A stretch of DNA of 22,801 nt from Winogradskyella sp. (GTDB taxonomy: Bacteria > Bacteroidota > Bacteroidia > Flavobacteriales > Flavobacteriaceae): NCBI GenBank assembly GCA_030149115.1, contig JASBSE010000115.1:1-22801 (forward strand), written 5' to 3'. The notes beneath the pieces were generated by a model. The model was given only the letters and a program-made list of their open reading frames with translations, was not told where the DNA came from and did not search any database. Positions 1-7,784 of the stretch are shown in pieces. The translations under genes and the position numbers were made by a program. Positions within the stretch are counted from its first letter, which is position 1. Every line of letters begins with the position of its first letter.

Positions 1-1
1 T

Positions 2-427
2 GTAGAAAAAGCGATGTATAATATTATTGCAATGGCACAAAATTCTAATGCTTTAATTTATAATCAAATCGATGAGTCTCATCGTGTAAAGGGAGTGCCT
101 GCTTATTTAGATAGTATAATTCTCAATTTTCTCACCAATGCTATTAAGTATAGGTCCGAAAAAAGAACACCTATCATTGAGCTTACATCTTTAGTTGAAG
201 ATGATTATGTGGTTTTCAAAATTAAAGATAACGGGCTTGGCATTGATATGGATAAGTTTGGAGATAAGCTATTTCAGATGTACAAGACCTTTCATTATAA
301 CGAAGACGCTATTGGTATTGGTCTTTTTATTACTAAAAACCACATAGAATCTTTAGGTGGAAAAATCACCGTAAGTAGTAAAGTAGATAAAGGGACGGAG
401 TTTTCAATCTATTTTCGAAAAGCATAA
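2..427 (+). CDS. Sensor histidine kinase, C-terminal ATPase domain (5' end outside window)
   Basis: This is the 3' part of a sensor histidine kinase, which autophosphorylates a His and passes the phosphate to a response regulator. The frame is open from base 2, so the true start lies upstream; the ATG at 14 is probably internal. Only the HATPase_c domain is visible. It has an N-box (NFLTNAIKY, about 125-155), a G1 box (DNGLGID, about 229-249), and a G2 region with GIGLFITKNHIE followed by LGGKI (about 314-370). It ends with the usual GTEFSIYFRK strand. The MYKTFHYNED segment before G2 is typical of PAS-domain (S-box) kinases common in Flavobacteria. The phosphoacceptor His and sensor region are not in the window, so the signal is unknown. 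No response regulator follows. The family is certain; specificity cannot be judged. Confidence 0.93.
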   Translation, partial: VEKAMYNIIAMAQNSNALIYNQIDESHRVKGVPAYLDSIILNFLTNAIKYRSEKRTPIIELTSLVEDDYVVFKIKDNGLGIDMDKFGDKLFQMYKTFHYNEDAIGIGLFITKNHIESLGGKITVSSKVDKGTEFSIYFRKA

Positions 428-497
428 ATTTTATCTTCAATTAAACTTTTTTCAATTGTAATAGTCTTAACAACATATTAACAATAAAAAAGTAATC

Positions 498-1370
498 ATG
501 GAAAAAATTAATGTAATTAAAAAAGGCATTTTGAGTCTTTTTGCTTTAGGGTTTGTATTCACATCGTGTAGTAACAACGAAGAGATTTCAGAAACAGAAG
601 ATTTAACTCAAGACACTACAGAAGTAAAACGTTCTGCTGAAATTGACCAAATAGATAATATTTTAGGAGACATTGTAATAGACGCTTATGAAGAACAAGA
701 GTATACAGCAGATAGAAGTGGAGTGGGAGCAGAAGGTTCTAATGATGCATTTTATGCTAAAGATATTCCTGAATGTGTTACAATTACAGTAATCGCTCAA
801 CAAAATTATAGAGAAGTAACCTTAGATTTTGGAACAGAAGGTTGTGTTATTAATGGACACCTTATTAAAGGTCAGATAGTTTTTGATTATACAAGAGATA
901 CGGAAGCACAACAAATTATGATAAACTATAATTTGATTGATTTTTATTTTGACGCTAAAAATGTTGTGGCGAATCGTTCTATTTTGAAAGAATTATCGAA
1001 TGAAAATGGTAATCCACAATTTACCCATGATTTAAGTATTACGGTAATTTGGCCAAATGGAGTACAGGCTTCTAGAGAAGGTACTAGAATTAGAGAATGG
1101 ATTGAAGGGTTTGGTAGTGGTTTTTTTAGCGACAATGTGTTTGAAATTACCGGAGATTGGTCAGCTACCTTTGTGAATGGTAATACTCATACTTATGAGG
1201 TTTTAGAACCATTGAGAAGAGAAGTTGTTTGTGCGTATTTTGTAAGTGGTTCTTTTGATGTACAACGTACAAATTTTGGAGGTATTTTTGATTTTGGTGA
1301 AGGCAATTGTGATAACCAAGCTACATTTACTTTTAACAATGGAACTGAAGTGCCTATAATCTTAAATTAA
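498..1370 (+). CDS. Putative cell-surface lipoprotein, two-part DFG/Cys architecture, unknown function
   Basis: The predicted lipoprotein has 290 aa. Basic and hydrophobic residues 1-20 are followed by a lipobox FTSC with the lipidated Cys at 24 and an acidic Asn/Glu/Asp-rich linker, as in many Bacteroidota surface lipoproteins. The mature part appears to contain two related segments. Residues about 92-131 have Cys93, DFG at 110-112 and Cys116; residues about 244-288 have Cys245, DFG at 265-267 and Cys271. Both then run into alternating polar/hydrophobic strands. The paired cysteines could form disulfides in the periplasm or at the surface (inference). The gene lies 70 bp after the kinase on the same strand with no visible terminator between, so co-transcription is possible. 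A strong terminator follows. I do not recognise a function. Confidence 0.85.
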   Translation: MEKINVIKKGILSLFALGFVFTSCSNNEEISETEDLTQDTTEVKRSAEIDQIDNILGDIVIDAYEEQEYTADRSGVGAEGSNDAFYAKDIPECVTITVIAQQNYREVTLDFGTEGCVINGHLIKGQIVFDYTRDTEAQQIMINYNLIDFYFDAKNVVANRSILKELSNENGNPQFTHDLSITVIWPNGVQASREGTRIREWIEGFGSGFFSDNVFEITGDWSATFVNGNTHTYEVLEPLRREVVCAYFVSGSFDVQRTNFGGIFDFGEGNCDNQATFTFNNGTEVPIILN

Positions 1371-1400
1371 AACCATAGTTTAAGTTTTATTTGAATGGAG

Positions 1401-1432
1401 AAAAAAAGCGAGCTAAATAGCTCGCTTTTTTT
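1401..1432. terminator. Bidirectional intrinsic terminator between lipoprotein gene and accD
   Basis: An inverted repeat AAAAAAAGCGAGCT (1401-1414), loop AAAT, AGCTCGCTTTTTTT (1419-1432) gives a GC-centred stem flanked by A and T runs. It works in both directions: it ends the lipoprotein transcript on the plus strand and the accD transcript on the minus strand. The right arm just overlaps the accD stop codon at 1431-1433. Confidence 0.88.
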
Positions 1433-2288
1433 ATGCTCTTAATGGTTGATTTTTTATTAAATCAATATATAGATTAATTTTTTTCTTCAAATCTTTTCTA
1501 TGCGAAATAAAATCTAAGAAACCATGCTCTAATAAAAACTCGGAAGTTTGGAAACCTTCGGGTAACTCTTGCCCTGTAGTATCTCTAACAACTCTAGGAC
1601 CAGCAAAACCAATTAAAGCCCCAGGTTCTGCAATATTAATATCTCCTAGCATTGCAAATGAAGCTGTGGTTCCACCTGTTGTAGGGTCTGTACATAATGA
1701 GATGTAAGGAATACCAGCATCCGCAAGTTGTGCTAACTTAGCAGAGGTTTTAGCAAGCTGCATTAATGATAAAGCAGCTTCCATCATACGTGCACCACCA
1801 GATTTACTAATAATCATAAATGGAGTCTTTTTCTTTAAGGCATAATCTGCCGCTCTTGCTATTTTTTCTCCAACAACACTTCCCATTGATCCGCCAATAA
1901 AACCGAAATCCATACAGGCAATAACCAAATCTTCTCCATTAGATTTTCCCACTGCTGTGCGTACTGCATCCTTAAGATTGGTTTTGGATTGGGCTGCTTT
2001 TAAACGGTCTGGGTATTTTTTTGTGTCAATAAACTTTAGAGGATCCTTTGATGTTAAATCGGGATCTAATTCCTTAAATTTATTATCGTCAAAAAGGATT
2101 TCAAAATATTCTTTGCTTCCAATTCTTACGTGGTAGCCGTCTTCAGGGCTAACATAAAAATTTTGCTCAAGCTCTTTGGTGTCGATGATTTTTCCTGTAG
2201 GAGATTTGTACCAAAGCCCTTTAGGAGTATCTTTTTTTTCTTCTGTAGACGTTTGGATTCCTTTATCTTTTCTTTTAAACCAAGCCAT
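1431..2288 (-). CDS. accD: Acetyl-CoA carboxylase carboxyltransferase subunit beta
   Basis: AccD is the beta half of the carboxyltransferase that moves CO2 from biotin-BCCP to acetyl-CoA, the first committed step of fatty-acid synthesis in the cytoplasm; it partners with AccA, which is not in the window. I chose the ATG at 2288 (285 aa, MAWFKRKDKG...) because flavobacterial AccD starts this way; an upstream in-frame ATG at 2318 adds only ten atypical residues. The crotonase-like core is intact: DLVIACMDFGFIGGSMGS, the oxyanion-type SKSGGARMMEAA, CTDPTTGGTTASFAMLGD and IGFAGPRVV. The N-terminal zinc ribbon is not: where other AccD proteins have two CPxC knuckles, this one has SPTG (29-32) and SPED (47-50), so all four ligand Cys are replaced. 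The gene appears to be a single transcription unit between its own promoter and a terminator. Confidence 0.96.
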   Translation of the reverse strand: MAWFKRKDKGIQTSTEEKKDTPKGLWYKSPTGKIIDTKELEQNFYVSPEDGYHVRIGSKEYFEILFDDNKFKELDPDLTSKDPLKFIDTKKYPDRLKAAQSKTNLKDAVRTAVGKSNGEDLVIACMDFGFIGGSMGSVVGEKIARAADYALKKKTPFMIISKSGGARMMEAALSLMQLAKTSAKLAQLADAGIPYISLCTDPTTGGTTASFAMLGDINIAEPGALIGFAGPRVVRDTTGQELPEGFQTSEFLLEHGFLDFISHRKDLKKKINLYIDLIKNQPLRA

Positions 2289-2387
2289 ATAAATTTGATT
2301 TTTTAGACCCTTAGACAAAGCTCAGGGTTAGTTTATAATCATAGATTTAAAAAGATCTCTATAATTAATGCTATTAGTTAGTGGAAG

Positions 2388-2418
2388 CAAAATTACTATT
2401 AATTAATTAAACTCAAAA
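2388..2418 (-). promoter_or_regulatory. Predicted Bacteroidota-type promoter of accD
   Basis: Read on the minus strand, TTTTG (2418-2414) is followed after 18 bp by TAATTTTG (2395-2388). This fits the Bacteroidota sigma-A pattern of a TTTG -33 box and a TAnnTTTG -7 box. It implies a leader of roughly 90-95 nt before the accD ATG at 2288 and separates accD from the fba unit, whose terminator lies just upstream. Confidence 0.55.
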
Positions 2419-2440
2419 GAGCTTACTTAATGTAATTGTT

Positions 2441-2484
2441 AAAATAAACAAACCTACCAAAACTATATAATAGCTCTGATAGGT
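2441..2484 (-). terminator. Intrinsic terminator of the fructose-bisphosphate aldolase gene (minus-strand specific)
   Basis: In minus-strand RNA a 15-bp stem forms between the complements of 2470-2484 and 2452-2466 with a 3-nt loop, followed by a U-rich tail (complement of 2441-2451). Three of the pairs are G-U (2457/2479, 2460/2476, 2462/2474). They would be C-A mismatches in plus-strand RNA, so the hairpin is intact only in the transcript coming from the aldolase gene, which ends at 2505. Confidence 0.65.
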
Positions 2485-2504
2485 CTGAAATTTTGAAACA
2501 CTTT

Positions 2505-3572
2505 TTATAATGTGTCTACATTGTTTAAATCTTCAAACGCTTTTTTTAAACGTTCTACAAAAGCTTGCTCACCTTTTCTTAGCCAAACTCTTGGGTCATA
2601 ATATTTTTTATTTGGTACGTCATCTCCTTCAGGATTACCAATTTGGGTTTGCAAGTAATCATGATTGTCTTGTACATAATCTCTAACACCACTCAAAAAT
2701 GCCCATTGCATATCAGTATCAATGTTCATTTTTATAACACCGTATCCAATAGCTTCTCTTATTTCTTCAACAGTAGAGCCAGATCCACCATGGAAAACGA
2801 AATTGATATGGTTATCACCAACATTGTATTTTTCTGTGATGTATTCCTGAGAATTTTTTAAGATTTTAGGAGTTAGTTTAACGTTACCAGGCTTATATAC
2901 ACCATGAACGTTTCCAAATGCAGCAGCTATAGTAAACTGATCACTAACTTTACTTAGTTCCTCATATGCATAAGCAACTTCTTCTGGTTGTGTATATAGT
3001 TTAGAAGCATCTACATCACTATTGTCTACACCATCTTCTTCACCTCCTGTAATACCGAGCTCTATCTCTAAAGTCATGCCCATTTTGCTCATACGAGCTA
3101 AGTATGTTTTACAGATTTCTATATTTTCTTCAATAGGCTCTTCAGATAAATCAATCATGTGAGAACTATATAGAGGTTTTCCGGTTTCTGCGAAATGTTT
3201 TTCACTCGCATCTAATAAACCATCAATCCATGGCAATAGTTTTTTTGCACAATGGTCTGTGTGTAAAATTACAGGAACTCCATAAGCTTCTGCCATATGG
3301 TGTACGTGTTTAGCACCTGCAATTCCGCCAGCTATAGCTCCTTTTTGGTCTTCGTTTCCTAAACCTTTTCCTGCATTAAATTGTGCACCTCCATTAGAAA
3401 ATTGAATAATTACCGGAGCATTTAATGCTTTAGCTGTTTCTAAAACACCATTAATAGTGTTAGAACCAATAACATTTACTGCTGGTAGGGCAAATCCTTT
3501 TTCTTTAGCTAATTTGAAAATTTCTTGAACTTCTCTACCTGTTGCAACGCCAGGTTTGATATTGTGACTCAT
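2505..3572 (-). CDS. fbaA: Class II fructose-bisphosphate aldolase
   Basis: A zinc-dependent aldolase of 355 aa that interconverts fructose 1,6-bisphosphate with dihydroxyacetone phosphate and glyceraldehyde 3-phosphate in glycolysis and gluconeogenesis. Family marks include ILHTDHCAKK with the catalytic Asp106 and zinc-ligand His107, the later His-bearing segments FGNVHGVYKPGN and FVFHGGSGST, and NIDTDMQWAF, which contacts the substrate phosphate. The length of about 355 aa and the C-terminal DPRVWLRKGE extension match the FbaA (class IIA) type, not the shorter FbaB/GatY-like group. A terminator follows the gene and a weak promoter precedes it, so it is probably monocistronic. The start MSHNIKPGVATG is the usual one. 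Confidence 0.97.
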   Translation of the reverse strand: MSHNIKPGVATGREVQEIFKLAKEKGFALPAVNVIGSNTINGVLETAKALNAPVIIQFSNGGAQFNAGKGLGNEDQKGAIAGGIAGAKHVHHMAEAYGVPVILHTDHCAKKLLPWIDGLLDASEKHFAETGKPLYSSHMIDLSEEPIEENIEICKTYLARMSKMGMTLEIELGITGGEEDGVDNSDVDASKLYTQPEEVAYAYEELSKVSDQFTIAAAFGNVHGVYKPGNVKLTPKILKNSQEYITEKYNVGDNHINFVFHGGSGSTVEEIREAIGYGVIKMNIDTDMQWAFLSGVRDYVQDNHDYLQTQIGNPEGDDVPNKKYYDPRVWLRKGEQAFVERLKKAFEDLNNVDTL

Positions 3573-3597
3573 GATTTTATGATTGAAAATTAAATAT

Positions 3598-3605
3598 CAA
3601 AAATA
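3598..3605 (-). promoter_or_regulatory. Possible -7 element of the aldolase gene
   Basis: TATTTTTG on the minus strand matches the TAnnTTTG consensus and lies 26 bp before the ATG at 3572. No TTTG box is seen at the expected -33 spacing, so confidence is limited. Confidence 0.35.
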
Positions 3606-3677
3606 CATAATTTTGGGCATTTTTTGATGTGTTTATTGGATAAAAACCGAAAACGATGTAGAAGGAATAAGGTGTTT

Positions 3678-6242
3678 TTAAAAAGGATAATTAATACCAA
3701 TATTATATACAGCATTTCTAAAATTATAATCCCTAAACCAACGATTACCTTCGTTTTGTGATGGGTCATAAGTTTTAAAACCAGTATCGAATCTAAGAAC
3801 AAAAAAGTTAAAATCGTAACGAAGTCCAAATCCAGATCCTACAGCAATATCCTCAAGAGAATTAAAGTTTGTAAACGTGGCTTTATCATCAACAACATTA
3901 TCTAATACATTCCAGATGTTTCCAGCATCAACAAAAAGCGCACCTTTAAAATCTCCAAATAAACTAAATCGCTGTTCTGCACTTAGGTGAATTTTAAAGT
4001 TAGCTTCGTTAAATTCGTTAGTAGTGTTTGAACTTCCTGGCCCTAGGTTATATGCTGTCCAAGCTCTGTTGTCGTTTGGTCCGCCAGCAAAGAAACTCTT
4101 TGCAAAAGGAATACTGTTAGAGTTTCCATAAGGAATTGCTATACCAGCATAGCTTCTAAAAGCAAAAATGTTGCTATTACCTAAATCAAAATATTTAATA
4201 TAGTCTATCTCTGTTTTAAAATATTGAGAAAAAGCGACACCAAAAACTTCATAATCTCCATTATCATTTTTTGAAGACCCTAAAACTTCTGAAAGGTTAG
4301 ATAATAAATTGCCAGCGAGTTCTACACGCCATCTAAAAATAGAAAAGTCGTTATCAAAAATACTGGTACGTCTATTTTTTTTATAATCAAAACTAGTGGA
4401 AAGTATAAGGTTGTTCTCTGTTAAACGCTGTTTTCGTTCCTCAATATTATTTACAGTTTCAAAATCATCGTCAGCAGAGGTTAAGCTTGTGTTTCCGTCT
4501 ATGACATCATTAATGAACTGATCTGCTTCGGTAGGAATACTTAAGTTATTATCTGATGGTATATAACCGATATTCTGAGCAATATTATTAAGTCTATTGT
4601 AAGAGTTTGTATATACACCAAAGTAATTGCTGGTGTTGAGGTTTTTCACAAACTGAATATTAAAAAGCTCTAACGTATTAGTTACAGTTCTAGATGGTAA
4701 CCAGTTGTAGCTTAAAAGTCCTGATAAGGTTTGTTTATCTAACCCAATATTCTGTTGGCTTGTCGTAGAAATGTTTATTGCAGTGCTTGGAGACATGTAC
4801 TTAGGGATAATACTGTCAGTGTTAAAAGGTGTAAATAAACGCGGTATAGTAAGCCTTACATTACCACCAAACTCATTAATATCAAAGAAACTATCGTCAT
4901 CGTCACTTCCATCTTTAGAGGCTCCTATGGCAGCTATACCACTTATTTCTAAAGTTTCTGCTCCTCTAAAAATATTTCGGATTTTTAAACCAGGAGTCAC
5001 AGAAAAACCAATGGTTTGGATGTTGCTTTGTGAAACATCTACATCTAGACTTAAAGCATATTTTTTTCTTGGTTCTAAATTTATGTTTGCAGTTAGTGTA
5101 GTGTCTTCAGGATTTTCTAAATACTCTATGCTTGGATACCTAAACATTTGTAGGTCATTAAGGTATCTTAATGATCTGCTTCGAGCTAAGTCGGTGTAGA
5201 TATCTCCTTTGTTTATAAAAACAGCATCGGTAAGTGCTTTAGGTCTAAACCTTAACTTGTCTTTGCTGTAGAGATTGTAATTTTTGTAAACCGTAGTATC
5301 TGAAATTGCTTTATTGCGATTGTCAAAATTATCATCTGTAAAAATATTGACCTCTTTTATTTTGTATATTTTGAAAGGTTCTACTTTAGAAGAATCATCT
5401 AATCTTATAACTCTGTTTGAAATTATGAGGTCAGTATTAATTTTATGATTTGTATCAATTGTGTCAGTTTCAAATCTTATATAATCTTGGCCAAAGTAAT
5501 AGAAACCTTTGTTTCTTAAGTATGTATTAATACGCTCACGTTCATCTTCATAGTTTTGATCGTCGTATTGTTCACCTTTTTTAAGAAGAGTTGCTTTAAC
5601 AAATCTAGGGTAAAGAGAGTCTATTAAAGGACTGCTGATTACTGGGTTCAGTGAATCTAAGAAATAAGGTTTATTTTTAGTGACCCTATATGTTACTTGT
5701 GCTTTTTTGCTACTGTCTTTATCAACTTCAAAAGTTACCTCATTGTCAAACCAACCTTTACTGTAGTAATATTTTTTTAAGTTGGTAGCGGTCTTCTCTG
5801 TTTTGTCCTCGTTATAAATTGTAGGTGCTTCGCCTGTACGTTTTAACCAGCTATTAAAGTTTTTTCTCGCCTCTATTTCTCGGTCAAATTGTTTTTTGGA
5901 TAGAAGTTTTGTTTTCCAACGTACTTTAGAAGAATCACTTAGTACTTTTTCTTGTAAAATAGAATCTATATTTGGTCTTGCTAAATTATAGACATGAAGC
6001 TTTAATGGGAAACCCAATAAACTATTCATGCCTGTATTGGTTTTTTGAAGAATAATATTGTTAACCCGCTCTTCTTTATTAACCTTATCATCTACAATAA
6101 TGGTGTTTTTGGTAATTAAATGCTCACCAGATTTTACCCGTTTAACCACATCACAAGAGTTAATAATTGTAATAAAAGCTAACAACAAAACATAATGTAG
6201 TCCTTTAGAAATTTTAGATACTATTGAAGGTAGAATTTGCAA
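3678..6242 (-). CDS. tamL: TamL-type outer-membrane lipoprotein (Omp85/BamA-TamA family)
   Basis: A large Omp85-superfamily protein of 854 aa. Residues 11-29 form a hydrophobic signal ending in a lipobox INSC with Cys30, so the N-terminus should be lipidated, the hallmark of the Bacteroidota TamA variant TamL. Residues about 35-390 look like POTRA-type modules (for example NTYLRNKGFYYFG and KGDIYTDLARSRSLRYLNDLQMF). The rest is beta-rich and includes the barrel signature FFAGGPNDNRAWTAYNLGPG and FGLRYDFNFFVLRFDTGFK, and it ends in INYPF, an aromatic C-terminus as in a beta-signal. TAM proteins link outer-membrane barrel assembly or lipid transport to the inner-membrane protein TamB, which is not in this window. 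The gene is divergent from the RNA methyltransferase gene at 6345, and its predicted promoter overlaps that gene's start. Confidence 0.9.
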   Translation of the reverse strand: MQILPSIVSKISKGLHYVLLLAFITIINSCDVVKRVKSGEHLITKNTIIVDDKVNKEERVNNIILQKTNTGMNSLLGFPLKLHVYNLARPNIDSILQEKVLSDSSKVRWKTKLLSKKQFDREIEARKNFNSWLKRTGEAPTIYNEDKTEKTATNLKKYYYSKGWFDNEVTFEVDKDSSKKAQVTYRVTKNKPYFLDSLNPVISSPLIDSLYPRFVKATLLKKGEQYDDQNYEDERERINTYLRNKGFYYFGQDYIRFETDTIDTNHKINTDLIISNRVIRLDDSSKVEPFKIYKIKEVNIFTDDNFDNRNKAISDTTVYKNYNLYSKDKLRFRPKALTDAVFINKGDIYTDLARSRSLRYLNDLQMFRYPSIEYLENPEDTTLTANINLEPRKKYALSLDVDVSQSNIQTIGFSVTPGLKIRNIFRGAETLEISGIAAIGASKDGSDDDDSFFDINEFGGNVRLTIPRLFTPFNTDSIIPKYMSPSTAINISTTSQQNIGLDKQTLSGLLSYNWLPSRTVTNTLELFNIQFVKNLNTSNYFGVYTNSYNRLNNIAQNIGYIPSDNNLSIPTEADQFINDVIDGNTSLTSADDDFETVNNIEERKQRLTENNLILSTSFDYKKNRRTSIFDNDFSIFRWRVELAGNLLSNLSEVLGSSKNDNGDYEVFGVAFSQYFKTEIDYIKYFDLGNSNIFAFRSYAGIAIPYGNSNSIPFAKSFFAGGPNDNRAWTAYNLGPGSSNTTNEFNEANFKIHLSAEQRFSLFGDFKGALFVDAGNIWNVLDNVVDDKATFTNFNSLEDIAVGSGFGLRYDFNFFVLRFDTGFKTYDPSQNEGNRWFRDYNFRNAVYNIGINYPF

Positions 6243-6325
6243 GCTTTTTAATATATGTTTTTTTGTTATTGGTTGCTATAAACAAAAATTAGTCCAAAAA
6301 AGGTTTACTTTGTATTTAATCTAAG

Positions 6326-6355
6326 CAAATGTAAAGACATTTTAATGGTTACAAA
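6326..6355 (-). promoter_or_regulatory. Predicted promoter of tamL overlapping the methyltransferase start codon
   Basis: On the minus strand TTTG (6355-6352), an 18-bp spacer and TACATTTG (6333-6326) match the -33/-7 pattern with the same spacing as the accD promoter. The leader to the tamL ATG at 6242 would be about 75 nt. The -33 box lies inside the first codons of the divergent gene starting at 6345. Confidence 0.5.
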
Positions 6356-7079
6356 GCAAGAAATAAAGTTAATTAAAAGTTTAAATCAAAAAAAATACAG
6401 GCAACAGTTAGGGCTATTTACTGTTGAAGGTATAAAAGGAATTGAAGAATTCTTAAATTCTGAGTTTAAACTTCATCGTTTATACACTACAAAGCAGATT
6501 TTTAATGCATCAAAAATTGATACCATAGAAATTTCTGAAAACGATTTAAAAAAAATTACATCTTTAAAAAACCCTAATACAGCTCTGGCAATTTTTGAAA
6601 TCCCGAAATCACTTAAAACAGAAGGAGATGGATTAGTTATAGCCTTAGATGATGTAAGAGACCCAGGGAATTTAGGAACAATCATTAGACTTTGTGATTG
6701 GTATGGTGTAAAAAACTTGGTTTGTAGCCAAAACACGGTTGACTGTTATAATTCTAAGGTGGTTCAGGCAACCATGGGTTCGTTAAAAAGAGTTAATATT
6801 AGCTATGTTGACCTTTTTGAATTTATTGAAAGCTACAAAGGTGAAGTTTTTGGAACTTACATGAATGGTCAAAACATTTATAATGCGGATTTGCCGAACG
6901 AAGGTATTGTTGTTTTAGGTAATGAAGCTAATGGAATTTCAGAAAAAATATCTTCACTCATATATAAAAAGTTAACCATACCACAATTTGGGCAAAGTGA
7001 AGACACAGAGAGTCTAAACGTTGCAAATGCAACAGCTATCGTACTTAGCGAATTTAGGCGACGAACTATTGAAACGTAA
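6345..7079 (+). CDS. TrmH/SpoU-family RNA 2'-O-ribose methyltransferase
   Basis: A SPOUT-fold methyltransferase of 244 aa that transfers a methyl group from SAM to a ribose 2'-OH in rRNA or tRNA. All three SpoU motifs are present: motif 1 DPGNLGTIIR (106-115, with Asn109 and Arg115), motif 2 LGNEANGIS (191-199, Glu194) and motif 3 SLNVANATAIVLSEF (from 223). Residues about 1-90 form the small N-terminal substrate-binding region (QLGLFTVEG). The target (a 23S rRNA or tRNA site) cannot be fixed from sequence, so no symbol is given. The gene diverges from tamL and converges on porT, with the two stop ends overlapping by 14 bp. Confidence 0.93.
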   Translation: MVTKQEIKLIKSLNQKKYRQQLGLFTVEGIKGIEEFLNSEFKLHRLYTTKQIFNASKIDTIEISENDLKKITSLKNPNTALAIFEIPKSLKTEGDGLVIALDDVRDPGNLGTIIRLCDWYGVKNLVCSQNTVDCYNSKVVQATMGSLKRVNISYVDLFEFIESYKGEVFGTYMNGQNIYNADLPNEGIVVLGNEANGISEKISSLIYKKLTIPQFGQSEDTESLNVANATAIVLSEFRRRTIET

Positions 7080-7782
7080 AGTTTATAAAGATGCCTCTGG
7101 TTTGCATTTTGGCTACATTGCCAGTCCATGGACTATTAGGGTCAGCATCTCTAACAATCTCATCATTTATAGCAAAAACTCCACGAATTGAAGGTGTGAA
7201 TTTAAAATACAATAGGTACAAATCTATACCAAAACCAATCTCATAGAAATAAGTGTTTTTCTTCATTCTAAATTCTCCTGCGCTATTATCGTCTGGGTTG
7301 TCCTGATTGCTAGAAAGGTTTAATGCTGTAGAAAAACCACCAATTATAAAAGGTTTGAAATTGTTTATTCTTTTAGTTGAAACTTTTAAGAGTAAAGGAA
7401 TATGAATGTAAGTAGATTTTACTTCTCTCAATAAGTCCGAATCATTATAATCTGTACCAGCAAAATAGCTTTCATTGTACATTAGGTTTCTGGTTGTAAA
7501 AAACACTCCAGGTTCTAATCTTAAGTTCATGTAATCATTAATACGCATATCACCGATTAGACCAAGATGAAATCCAAATGTGTTGTCAACTAGGATGTCA
7601 TCAAGGTTTTCTTCGTAATTAAACTTAAAATCATATTGATTAAAGCCTAAAAAGTAACCCCAAGACAAGAACTTTTGATCTAAGTTGTCAATATTATTAG
7701 CTACCTTTTCCTTGGTAAATAATTGTGCAGTTGCAGATTGAAATGCTATTAAGAATGTTAAGAAAACTAAGATTTTCTTCAT
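7066..7782 (-). CDS. porT: PorT/SprT-type outer-membrane beta-barrel protein of the type IX secretion system
   Basis: An outer-membrane protein of 238 aa with a signal peptide (residues 1-19, cut likely at A-Q in SATAQ) and an eight-strand-like barrel pattern ending in INFTFQ. Its features match the PorT/SprT group: FTKEKVANNIDNLDQKFLSWGYFLGFNQYDF near the start, then GLIGDMRINDYMNLRLEPG. PorT is needed for secretion and maturation of T9SS cargo and, in gliding Flavobacteria, for motility. The gene starts 2 bp after the ubiE stop, so both are almost certainly co-transcribed; ubiE-porT linkage is usual in Flavobacteria. A T9SS cargo protein is encoded at 15821-17509. Its 3' end overlaps the converging methyltransferase gene. 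Confidence 0.87.
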   Translation of the reverse strand: MKKILVFLTFLIAFQSATAQLFTKEKVANNIDNLDQKFLSWGYFLGFNQYDFKFNYEENLDDILVDNTFGFHLGLIGDMRINDYMNLRLEPGVFFTTRNLMYNESYFAGTDYNDSDLLREVKSTYIHIPLLLKVSTKRINNFKPFIIGGFSTALNLSSNQDNPDDNSAGEFRMKKNTYFYEIGFGIDLYLLYFKFTPSIRGVFAINDEIVRDADPNSPWTGNVAKMQTRGIFINFTFQ

Positions 7783-7784
7783 AA

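Noticed and set aside
2289..2318. Upstream in-frame ATG (2318) as the accD start
   Set aside because: The ten extra residues do not resemble AccD; the family start MAWFKRK is at 2288.
3590..3829. Open frame on the minus strand overlapping the 3' end of tamL
   Set aside because: It overlaps the coding end of tamL out of frame and encodes only a Leu/Ile-rich string from AT-rich sequence; no independent signal.
4771..5199. Open frame antisense to tamL, and similar long antisense frames over ubiE (8146-8574), trkA (9271-9699) and pruA (18440-18733)
   Set aside because: Each lies fully or almost fully within a well-supported gene on the other strand and its translation looks like a low-complexity Ser/Ile/Phe-rich shadow.
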